Shown: positions 7,820 through 15,394 of the stretch, piece after piece | Layout: each line of letters starts with the position of its first letter | Numbering within the stretch: position 1 is the stretch's first letter | Assembly (NCBI RefSeq): GCF_003386535.1 | Contig: NZ_QTTN01000008.1 | Location: 1-64,000, forward strand | Direction: 5' to 3' | DNA length: 64,000 nucleotides | Source of the DNA: Paenibacillus taihuensis | GTDB taxonomy: Bacteria; Bacillota; Bacilli; Paenibacillales; Paenibacillaceae | The notes under the pieces: generated by a model | Told to the model about the DNA's origin: nothing | The model's database searches: none | The model's input: the letters and a program-made list of their open reading frames with translations, nothing else | Made by a program: the position numbers and the translations under genes

Positions 7820-9154
7820 CTATCCCTTATGAGGAATAAGCGCATCCAGCAATTCCTGCCTATACTGATTCGCTATTGGGTCATATACGCCGAAGCCCGA
7901 GCAAAATTCCCAATATGCCCAGCTGAAGCCGCGCTTCTCCGCTGCCTCTCGCACAAAGGTGGTCCAACGTGCTCTCGAAGGCATATCGGCCTTGCTGTAT
8001 ACGCCGAATTCACCAAGATAGATCGGTCGATTGTGCTCCTTGGACCAATTGGCCACCTTATCAAATGCTTCGTCAATCGAACGGGGACCTGCAGGATTCG
8101 TTTCTGCCGGATTCGCATTATAATCGCGGAACCAATCGGCCACCCACTGCACCTGCTCGGCTTCAGGGAGCGGCTCAACCTTCTGCGCCGGCGGACCTGG
8201 CCAAACGACGCCAACCGTTCCGATCTCCGGCCCTGCCCATTCCGCTCCCTGGTGAGTGAAGGGGAAAGGATCGTAATAATGAAACGTAACGATGACGTTG
8301 CGTTCAGTATCCGGAATATCGAGCGACACAAGTTCAGCATAGTTGCTCCAGCTGACGGAACCGATAATGACTGTATGCCATTGATCCTCGCTCCGAATGG
8401 TATCAAGGGCCTTCTTCAGCAATTTATTCCATTTCGACCAAGTCAGAGAACTGTTTGGTTCATTGAGCAGCTCAAAATACACATTGCCGGGAAGCTCCTT
8501 GTAACGTGCCGAGATTTGCTTCCATAACGCCAGAAAACGAGTCTCTTGCTCATCTGGATTCTGATGGATCTCATCGTAATTGTGCATGTCAAGAACGACG
8601 TTCAGCCCCTGCTTCAGCGCTTGGTCGATGACCCAATCAATGCGCTCGAAGAACGCAGCGTCAATCGCATAAGGAGCATTCGTGTCCGCGTGTGCCGACC
8701 ACTTGATCGGAACGCGAACCGATTCGAAGCCAGCGTCCTTGATCGTCTTGAAGTAGCTCTCCTGTAAAGTGACTCCCCATTCCCCTTCAGTCGGCGCCTC
8801 AAGCGCATTGCCGAGATTGACGCCCCTCCCAAGCAGTTTGGCTTGCCCAAATACGTCAAGCGGCGCCGACTGCGGGTCGCGTTTGGGCAGCTTCGGGTCC
8901 GGCGTAGTCTCGGGCAATGCCGCCGGAGTCGGGTCCGGAGTCGGCGTTTTCTCTTCCTCTTTGCTCGCGGCTGGCGCAACATTCTCTGCCTTGTTCGATT
9001 CATTGTTTGATACCTTGTTTGATACCTTGTTCGATACCTTGTTCGATACCTTGTTCGATACCTTGTCAGCTTGATTTTGTGCGTCATCCTTGCAACCCGT
9101 TGCCAAAACGAACAAGAGCAGTGAGAGAACGAGCGCAATACTCCATCTATTCAA
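7820..9154 (-). CDS. GH5 family glycoside hydrolase, cellulase-like lipoprotein
   Basis: Extracellular lipid-anchored endo-glycosidase (444 aa). Lipobox LATGC places the anchor Cys at residue 21. A Lys/Ser/Asn repeat and a Pro-rich linker (residues 30-95) lead to a GH5 TIM barrel; the acid/base is Glu232 in ELLNEPN and the nucleophile Glu382 in YLGEFGVY, with the NLGNALEAP and HYYDPFPFTHQG signatures. Activity on beta-1,4-glucan or mannan is likely for the family; the substrate is not decided by sequence alone. The start is TTG behind AAGGGGG at 8 bp, since no ATG gives the signal peptide. Probably the secreted enzyme of the glycan operon upstream. Confidence 0.9.
   Translation of the reverse strand: MNRWSIALVLSLLLFVLATGCKDDAQNQADKVSNKVSNKVSNKVSNKVSNNESNKAENVAPAASKEEEKTPTPDPTPAALPETTPDPKLPKRDPQSAPLDVFGQAKLLGRGVNLGNALEAPTEGEWGVTLQESYFKTIKDAGFESVRVPIKWSAHADTNAPYAIDAAFFERIDWVIDQALKQGLNVVLDMHNYDEIHQNPDEQETRFLALWKQISARYKELPGNVYFELLNEPNSSLTWSKWNKLLKKALDTIRSEDQWHTVIIGSVSWSNYAELVSLDIPDTERNVIVTFHYYDPFPFTHQGAEWAGPEIGTVGVVWPGPPAQKVEPLPEAEQVQWVADWFRDYNANPAETNPAGPRSIDEAFDKVANWSKEHNRPIYLGEFGVYSKADMPSRARWTTFVREAAEKRGFSWAYWEFCSGFGVYDPIANQYRQELLDALIPHKG
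9009..9066 (-). repeat. In-frame 12-bp tandem repeat inside the GH5 linker
   Basis: About 4.8 copies of a 12-bp unit (gataccttgttc on the plus strand, one unit ending in t) encode five successive KVSN units between lipobox and linker. The period is a multiple of three, so copy-number change keeps frame and only changes tether length. Confidence 0.9.
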
Positions 9155-9179
9155 TGTCGCGTCCCCCCTTGATGTAAAT

Positions 9180-9716
9180 TCATTCTACATGTTTTTCTAA
9201 AATGAAAATGACTTCCTTTGGGTTGTATTTACGTCTTCGTTCTTCCCTTCGTGCAATCCCGCTTTCATAGTCATCCACTCGGATTCGCTCGATTTGCTCC
9301 GAATTAGCACCGATGACGACCAATTCCGTCGGGTTAAATCCATTTTTCAAATAGAAAGCTTCTACTTTGGGATCATCCGCCGAGCCTACACCAATAATTG
9401 AATAGCCTTTATTCTTCACCGCAGATTCAAAGCTCCTCAGCATGCCCGTTCCGAGCCCAACTCTAGCATAGTTTTTGGTATGATCCAGATTTACCGCGAT
9501 CCCATTCAAATTCATGATGGACTCATTTTTCTTAGACGGACTTCCATAGCAAACGCCAACCACTTCACTGCCATCCACCGTTATGAAGTACAAGTCTGGA
9601 GCACTCTTTACTCGATTGAGAAAATCCTCAAAGGTCTCTCTGTCCAAATACTCGCACTGAAATGCATGCGCTTGTGCATAATCCATTTCCTCGATTAATC
9701 GTATTTCTCTTTTCAC
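9180..9716 (-). CDS. GNAT-family N-acetyltransferase
   Basis: 178-aa acetyltransferase-like protein with the GNAT core: strands around LYFITVDGSEVVGVCYG, the acetyl-CoA loop in NYARVGLGTGMLRSFE and C-terminal AFYLKNGFNPTE. The start is GTG behind GGAGGG, overlapping the stop of the PhyH-type gene as GTGA, so the two are translationally coupled; the in-frame extension to 9836 lies wholly inside the upstream gene. A C-terminal tail rich in Arg/Glu follows the domain. Substrate unknown; coupling to a dioxygenase in a glycan operon hints at small-molecule modification. Confidence 0.8.
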   Translation of the reverse strand: MKREIRLIEEMDYAQAHAFQCEYLDRETFEDFLNRVKSAPDLYFITVDGSEVVGVCYGSPSKKNESIMNLNGIAVNLDHTKNYARVGLGTGMLRSFESAVKNKGYSIIGVGSADDPKVEAFYLKNGFNPTELVVIGANSEQIERIRVDDYESGIARREERRRKYNPKEVIFILEKHVE

Positions 9717-10645
9717 CTGGATCCCTCCGTGTTGATATTGACGGAAGCCCGGATGCTTCGCTCGAGCGGCGAATAGCCATCGGATCCTTCTCGCTGCAGC
9801 GATATTCTCTCCTTCAGCGGCGACGTCCGGTTGCACATGAATCGGACCTTCCCGCTATGATTCGGAGACGCGGCATGCACGAGGAATGGATGACACAGGA
9901 TGACGTCACCCGCTTCCCCCGTCGTCTCCAGAACCCGCAGCTGCGTACCGTCTGCTTCGATATATGTCTGCTCCATGAAATAAGCATTTCGCTCCTCTGG
10001 GCTCAGCTGTTCGCCGTCCCGTCCCGTCAGCTTGGCGAAATACGGATGCTCGGCATGCAGAGATCGAATGCCTTCCCCAATCTCAACGCCATCCGGGAAC
10101 TCGGTCAAGTGACGCGCGACCGTCTTGTGCGAGCCTTCGACGACCAATGTACCGCCTCCGTGAGGCGCAATATCCGAGAAGAGGCACAGGCAGAGCAGTC
10201 CTTGATCCGGCGAATCCACATAATGGCGGAAATGAATGCCATCCCAGTGCCAGCCGTTCGTCGGCACGAACCAAGGCTCGCCCTTGCCGACGAAGAAATT
10301 GACCGGCCACCAGCCCCAGCCAGGCAGCTTGTCGTCGGCCGTCTCGCCGGCGACGAAGCGGTGGATCGTGCGATCCACGCCAGTCAAATCCTCGACGGCA
10401 TCGGCGAATTTCGGCGAATTGCAGACGTCGAAAGCGGCGCTGCGGTAATTTTCGCGGATGTTGACCATCGGCTCCCGCCACGTCGAGGGATCCTCGCGCA
10501 CGACGCCGGCCTTCTCCTCCAGCTTGCTCCACAGGAACGACTGCGCTTCCAAAGCCGCTTCACGCGAGAAGGCGCCTTTAATATGCACATAGCCTTTGTC
10601 GATGAACTGTTCGATTTGTTCTTCCGTCAACACTCGCAAACTCAT
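9713..10645 (-). CDS. Phytanoyl-CoA dioxygenase (PhyH) family protein
   Basis: Fe(II)/2-oxoglutarate-dependent oxygenase-like protein of 310 aa (PF05721). The iron triad is visible as His133 and Asp135 in NGWHWDGIHF and a distal His (252 or 257) in CHPFLVHAAS, with an Arg about 11 residues later for 2-oxoglutarate. Cytoplasmic, no signal peptide. Members hydroxylate diverse small molecules; the substrate here is unknown. It follows GH113 by 54 bp and is coupled to the GNAT gene by a 4-nt overlap. Confidence 0.85.
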   Translation of the reverse strand: MSLRVLTEEQIEQFIDKGYVHIKGAFSREAALEAQSFLWSKLEEKAGVVREDPSTWREPMVNIRENYRSAAFDVCNSPKFADAVEDLTGVDRTIHRFVAGETADDKLPGWGWWPVNFFVGKGEPWFVPTNGWHWDGIHFRHYVDSPDQGLLCLCLFSDIAPHGGGTLVVEGSHKTVARHLTEFPDGVEIGEGIRSLHAEHPYFAKLTGRDGEQLSPEERNAYFMEQTYIEADGTQLRVLETTGEAGDVILCHPFLVHAASPNHSGKVRFMCNRTSPLKERISLQREGSDGYSPLERSIRASVNINTEGSR

Positions 10646-10699
10646 GCTCTATCAGCTCCTATGCTAGAATTGGAATCTCAACTTTTCAGTACGTCGGTC

Positions 10700-11683
10700 T
10701 CAGAGCGCTCCTTGCATGGTCTTCGGTTTCGCGTACCATTCCTTCACGATCCGTTCAGCTTTCTTGCCGTAGATATCGAAGCCGACGTTCGAGCCCGCAG
10801 CCTCTCGCTCGTAGAGCTTCACGCTCCAATCCCACCAGAAGAAGCCGGCGAACCAAGTCTCCTCCCAGAACACCTTCATGACCGAGCTGTAGAAGTTCGC
10901 TTGCTCTTCCTCGCTGAAGGGCAGCTCCGTATGCGTGAAATCCCACGGCATCGTCGCGCAGCCGTGGGCACTGCGGCAGCCGATTTCCATGAAGATGATC
11001 GGCTTTTTGAACTTGGCATGGAGTGCTGCCATCTTCTCCCGAACCGGCAGCCAATTCGCGATCATCGCTTCCTCGCCATCGCCTGGCTGCTTCGCGACGG
11101 GGTAATAAGCGCTCGTGCCGATATAGTCGACGCTGTCAAACCACTTGATCCGCTCTTCCGAGCCGTGATTGGCATTATAGACGATCGGACCGCTGTAGAG
11201 CTCTCGAACGCGATCGATCAAGGCGATCCAATGATCGGCCTTGGATTCGGTCTTCACCATCTCGCAGCCAATGCAGAACATGTCACAGGCAAGCTCCTCG
11301 GCAAGCTCCGCGTAATGAGCGAGAAAATTCGTATAAGAGCGGAACCACGCGTCCCAGTATGGTTCGGCTCCCGCTTCCTCCGGAAACCCGATATGCGCCC
11401 GCCATATCCCGTCCGCGGAATTGACGACGGGCTTGAGACATACTCTCAGCCCGAGCGCTTTCGCTTCCTTCACGGCGTGCTCGATGTCTCTATCGGTCAT
11501 CGTGTACCCGTAATCGAAAGGGATATCCGTCGCATACACGTTCGCTTGATGCGTGTAGAAAGATAACGCGATCCATTCGCTTCCCGTCTCCTTGAGCTTG
11601 CGGAGCGACTCGGTTGCATACGGCTGCCTGTAAGCGCCGCGCCTGCTGTTCCAGCCGTACGTCATGCCTTTAACGAACATCAT
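10700..11683 (-). CDS. GH113-like glycoside hydrolase (beta-mannanase family)
   Basis: Cytoplasmic TIM-barrel protein of 327 aa without a signal peptide, closest in my reading to GH113 endo-beta-mannanases of Alicyclobacillus type: opening VKGMTYGWNS, acid/base Glu141 in FCIGCEMV, nucleophile Glu233 in IIFMEIGCRS, and FFWWDWSV near the C-terminus. It would hydrolyse short manno-oligosaccharides after uptake. The start ATG follows AAAGGAGAG. It lies between the DUF5060 hydrolase and the PhyH gene, consistent with one polycistron. Confidence 0.8.
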   Translation of the reverse strand: MMFVKGMTYGWNSRRGAYRQPYATESLRKLKETGSEWIALSFYTHQANVYATDIPFDYGYTMTDRDIEHAVKEAKALGLRVCLKPVVNSADGIWRAHIGFPEEAGAEPYWDAWFRSYTNFLAHYAELAEELACDMFCIGCEMVKTESKADHWIALIDRVRELYSGPIVYNANHGSEERIKWFDSVDYIGTSAYYPVAKQPGDGEEAMIANWLPVREKMAALHAKFKKPIIFMEIGCRSAHGCATMPWDFTHTELPFSEEEQANFYSSVMKVFWEETWFAGFFWWDWSVKLYEREAAGSNVGFDIYGKKAERIVKEWYAKPKTMQGAL

Positions 11684-11725
11684 TGTCGGACTCTCCTTTG
11701 CGCTGTCTTAATCTTGTCGCCATCG

Positions 11726-13441
11726 TTATTTCCGCGTAATCGTAAACGATAGATCCGTCTCCTTCGATGCAGGCGCTTCCACGACGAGCGAACCGCCCGA
11801 CGCTTCCGCATTCCCTTCAACGAGCGTCGTACCTGTCCACGGATCGTACCAAGAGACGATATAAGAACCGTCTGCGACGTTCGTCATCTTCAGCGATCTG
11901 CCGCCTGCCCCGCCCTTCTCAGCCAAGAGCCAGCCGAACGAAGTTCGCGCTCCCTGCATGACCCAAGCTTGCGATTTCGAGGCTTGATCAACACTGACAT
12001 TGACGGGAACACGGGGTTCGCGAAAATCAATTTTCGAAGTGAACGCGGCCAAATGGTTCATCTGCACAAACATATCGTCGCTGACATGATCGAAATCCCA
12101 CCAGACCGGAATCGACGCAAGACCGTTCGTCAGCGACACCCAGATCGCCTGATGGTATTTCTCTGTATCGGTGATATTGCCGGTCTCGCCAATCATCAGC
12201 GGTTTCTCATAACTGTCCCAACGTTTGCGAATGTCGCGAGCGTACGCGTCGTAGCCGAAATTATAGTAGTTTTCCCGGTCGGCAATATCGAGCGTGCGAT
12301 AGGCATAATCCCAGTAGTCCTGCCTGTTCCCGGCCATTGAGCCCATCGTCGGATGACCGTACGGATCATGCGCCTTAAAGTAATCGTGTACTTTCTTTAT
12401 CCAGGAATCCGTCACTTCGGTCGGATTTTGCGCCCATCCGTCCGTGCCGTTGATCTCGTCGACCAGATCCCAAATGCCGAGCGCGGGGCTATACCCCCAG
12501 CGTGCGATGATGTACCGGTAAAGCTGTTCCTGATAGTGCCACATCTTGTCGCTCGCATAGAAATCCTTCGCGGATCCAAGCGCGGAATAGCCGTTCTGCG
12601 ACCATGTATTCGGCCAGCCCTCCAATAGCTCGGTCAGGGAGTCGTGCGGCCAGATGACGAAGCTCATATGCAGTCCGCGCTTCTCGAACGCCGCGAGCAG
12701 ATCGTCCACCCGCTGGGCTTTCAGCGGATCGATCTTGTCGACGCCGGCTTCGAACGATTGCAGTTGATTTCTCCCGCCGCCGTTGCCTTCGCCGTCGTAA
12801 TTGCCGTTCCAGTAGGTAATCAGATTGCCGCCGCTTGCCGCGATTTTGTCCAGGTTCGCGTCCGTGATATTCCACGGATACGCAAGACCGATGCCGTAGA
12901 AGGTCGAACCGTCGCGGTATTCCATGTACCGCTTGTTCGTCTGAGACAGCTGAATCCAGCCCCGGCTGTCTCCTGCGGCCACTTCGAATTCGCCTTCGAC
13001 CTCGATGCTTTTATCCGCGCCGCCATGACCGGCGGCACGGAACCGGTAATGCCACTTCCCCGACTCATCGGGCGTGAATCGAAACTTCCATTTTGATTCG
13101 GTCGCGTCATAGAAACCGTTAATGGTCCACGTCTTGCCTGAAGGCGAGGCGAGCGCCATCGTTAAGTCGATCTGATCGGGATCGTACGGATTGTCGTACT
13201 CGCCGTCCACGTCGAAAGCAAGCTCGAATTTCTTGTAGAGACCGACATCCGCTGAATTCGCTTTCACGTTGCGGATGAGAGGCGCTTTTCCTGACGATGT
13301 TAAAGCCTCCCCGGCCCGAGCGTCTGGCGCAGACCGCGGAGATTCGTTATGGTCGTTGAAAGCCGGAATGAACAGCAGAAGTGCCGCTCCAACCAGCAGG
13401 AGTCCTCCAATGGAGACGAAGGCAACCATTCGTTTGCTCAT
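11726..13441 (-). CDS. DUF5060 / GH-A clan glycoside hydrolase, membrane-anchored
   Basis: 571-aa extracellular enzyme candidate. An N-terminal helix (residues 5-25) anchors or exports it; DUF5060 beta-sandwich at about 55-155 (ELAFDVDGEYDNPYDP); a catalytic TIM barrel at about 165-480 with acid/base Glu329 in WDLVDEING and nucleophile Glu419 in LMIGETGN; and a C-terminal beta domain of the putative collagen-binding type. The family includes many uncharacterised polysaccharide hydrolases of Paenibacillus. Start ATG follows AAGGGAG. It lies 27 bp after the permease pair and should act on the polysaccharide taken up by the system. Confidence 0.82.
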   Translation of the reverse strand: MSKRMVAFVSIGGLLLVGAALLLFIPAFNDHNESPRSAPDARAGEALTSSGKAPLIRNVKANSADVGLYKKFELAFDVDGEYDNPYDPDQIDLTMALASPSGKTWTINGFYDATESKWKFRFTPDESGKWHYRFRAAGHGGADKSIEVEGEFEVAAGDSRGWIQLSQTNKRYMEYRDGSTFYGIGLAYPWNITDANLDKIAASGGNLITYWNGNYDGEGNGGGRNQLQSFEAGVDKIDPLKAQRVDDLLAAFEKRGLHMSFVIWPHDSLTELLEGWPNTWSQNGYSALGSAKDFYASDKMWHYQEQLYRYIIARWGYSPALGIWDLVDEINGTDGWAQNPTEVTDSWIKKVHDYFKAHDPYGHPTMGSMAGNRQDYWDYAYRTLDIADRENYYNFGYDAYARDIRKRWDSYEKPLMIGETGNITDTEKYHQAIWVSLTNGLASIPVWWDFDHVSDDMFVQMNHLAAFTSKIDFREPRVPVNVSVDQASKSQAWVMQGARTSFGWLLAEKGGAGGRSLKMTNVADGSYIVSWYDPWTGTTLVEGNAEASGGSLVVEAPASKETDLSFTITRK

Positions 13442-13468
13442 GCCGCACTCCCTTCTGCCGCTGCGGCC

Positions 13469-14467
13469 TTAGCCGACGACGCCGGAACGCTCGACGCTCT
13501 CGACGAAGAAGCGCTGCACGAAGAGGTACATCGCGATCAACGGGGTGATCGCTAGCAGAATCCCCGTATCTACGATCATAGACACTTGGTTCGGGTCCAC
13601 CTTCACGTTCGTTCCGCTGCCGATGCCCATGATGCCCGGTAAATACTGGTTCACATCGGCAGGCAGCGAGGATACCTTGATCGACATCAAGTCGCTCGCG
13701 CTATTGAACAGCGAAGCGTAGAAGATATCGTTATACTGCCAGACGAAAGCAAACAAGATGACGGTAATGAGCGGCGGAACGGCGTTCGGGAGCATGATCG
13801 CGAAGAAGGTGCGAATCCCGCCGGCGCCGTCGATGAGCGCCGCCTCTTCGATTTCTCCCGGCATGCCGCGGAAGAACTGCCGGAAAATATAAATGTACAA
13901 GCCGGATTTCAAACCATTGGCGAATGCGGCTGTAATCAGCGATGGGCCGTACGTATTTAGCATGTTGATGCCGTCCTTGCCGGTGGTTAGGTGGATGATA
14001 CCGAGCAAGTCGAACGAGCGGAAATGAATATACATCGGCACCATTAGCGTGCTTGAAGGAATCAAGATGGTCAGCACGACCAGCGTGAACAGGATGTTCT
14101 TCCCCTTGAAATTAAACCGGGCGAAGCCATAGCCTGCCAGCGAGCAAGAAGCAGCCTGAAGAAGCGTCGTCGATGCCGCGAAGATGAGCGTGTTCTTGAG
14201 CAGCGGCCAGTAATCCAGTACGGCCATCGCATACCGCAGGTTCTCCATCGTGAAATGCACCGGAATCATGTAGATCGTCGGATTGTAGATATCCGTCTTA
14301 TCCTTAAAGGCGACCGACAGCTGCTGCAGGATCGGATAAAGAATGACGAACGAAATCCCAATGATCAGAATGTAACGGAAAATGAGCCACAGCAGTGATG
14401 CCGTCTTGTTGCGCGCCTTTTGCATCCGTATGACGATCACTTCGTCTTGCAAATCGGGAAATTTCAA
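13469..14467 (-). CDS. Carbohydrate ABC transporter permease (MalG/LplC-type)
   Basis: Inner-membrane permease of 332 aa with six predicted helices and the cytoplasmic EAA loop EIEEAALIDGAGGIRTFFAIMLPN that contacts an ATPase. The second of a permease pair, 21 bp behind its MalF-type partner. The start is TTG behind GGAGGG at 8 bp; the first ATG, 14 codons later, has no ribosome binding site. No ATPase gene occurs in the cluster, so a shared MsmX-type ATPase encoded elsewhere is expected. Confidence 0.9.
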   Translation of the reverse strand: MKFPDLQDEVIVIRMQKARNKTASLLWLIFRYILIIGISFVILYPILQQLSVAFKDKTDIYNPTIYMIPVHFTMENLRYAMAVLDYWPLLKNTLIFAASTTLLQAASCSLAGYGFARFNFKGKNILFTLVVLTILIPSSTLMVPMYIHFRSFDLLGIIHLTTGKDGINMLNTYGPSLITAAFANGLKSGLYIYIFRQFFRGMPGEIEEAALIDGAGGIRTFFAIMLPNAVPPLITVILFAFVWQYNDIFYASLFNSASDLMSIKVSSLPADVNQYLPGIMGIGSGTNVKVDPNQVSMIVDTGILLAITPLIAMYLFVQRFFVESVERSGVVG

Positions 14468-14488
14468 TGCTTTCGCCCTCCTATCCCG

Positions 14489-15394
14489 TCAATTGTAGTA
14501 GAACACTTTCCTAGACACGAGAATGCCGACGATAATGAGCACGACGCTGATAACCGCAGTATAAATCCAGGACATTGCGGCGCTGAGCCCGAAGTTCTGC
14601 GCCTGGAACGCCGTGTTGTAGATCGTCGTCGTCACTTGGCTGTTCGTGAACGAGTCGATGATCGTATAAATGATGTTCGTCAGAATTAATGGGCTTACCA
14701 TCGGAAACGTAATTTTCCAGAACGTCTCGTACGCCGTCGCGCCTTCCATCTTGGCTACCTCGTACATGGAAACGGGAACCGATTGGAGCGCGGCCAGGAA
14801 GATCAGAATCTGCACGCCGGAGCTCTTGATGATTTCATAGATCCGCTGCACGGCGCTGATGATGTATTCGATAAACCACATCGGAAGTCCCGCATCGGAT
14901 AACATGAAGGCGAGCGACAACGGATCGAAGCCGTTCTGCTGCTGCCCCAGCTCCTTCGCCATCTCCGAGCTGCCGGTCAATTGAATGAGGCCTGACGTCT
15001 GAGCTGCGGCAATGGCGCCGGATGCCAGGATGACCGGCAGGAAGAAGATCGCGCGCGCGAACGGGCGTCCGACGAACTTGGTGTTGAGCAGCGTCGCCGT
15101 AAATAAGCTGAAGAAAAGGATCATCGGCACGTTCCAAGCCATCTCGCTCAAGGACTGCGTCAGAATGCGGTTGAAATTCGGATCGATCGACAACGCGTTC
15201 TTGAAGTTATCCCATCCGATGAAGTCGAGCGTATAGCCGCCTCCCGGCGCGATCTTCATGCTGCTGAAGCTGAAATGAACGGATTGTAACAGCGGCGTTG
15301 CGAACAAAAACACGAAGCCAAGCAGCCAAGGCATGATGAACAGGATGCCGAGCAGAGAGCGTTTCTGCGTCAAGGTTAATCGTTTGATGTTCAC
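14489..15394 (-). CDS. Carbohydrate ABC transporter permease (MalF/UgpA-type)
   Basis: 301-aa membrane protein with the EAA-type loop MYEVAKMEGATAYETFWKITFPM and an N-terminal helix (LLGILFIMPWLLGFVFLF). It forms a heterodimer with the following MalG-type permease. The start is GTG overlapping the stop of the DUF5696 gene as GTGA, so the two products are made in coupled fashion. This is the second permease pair in the operon; the first pair is at 20066-21907. Confidence 0.9.
   Translation of the reverse strand: MNIKRLTLTQKRSLLGILFIMPWLLGFVFLFATPLLQSVHFSFSSMKIAPGGGYTLDFIGWDNFKNALSIDPNFNRILTQSLSEMAWNVPMILFFSLFTATLLNTKFVGRPFARAIFFLPVILASGAIAAAQTSGLIQLTGSSEMAKELGQQQNGFDPLSLAFMLSDAGLPMWFIEYIISAVQRIYEIIKSSGVQILIFLAALQSVPVSMYEVAKMEGATAYETFWKITFPMVSPLILTNIIYTIIDSFTNSQVTTTIYNTAFQAQNFGLSAAMSWIYTAVISVVLIIVGILVSRKVFYYN

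Noticed and set aside
9662-11566. A 634-codon open frame on the plus strand
   Set aside because: It lies opposite the GNAT, PhyH and GH113 genes, which have clear catalytic motifs and ribosome binding sites. Its product is low in sense (Arg/His/Leu-rich) and matches no family; typical antisense shadow of GC-rich genes.
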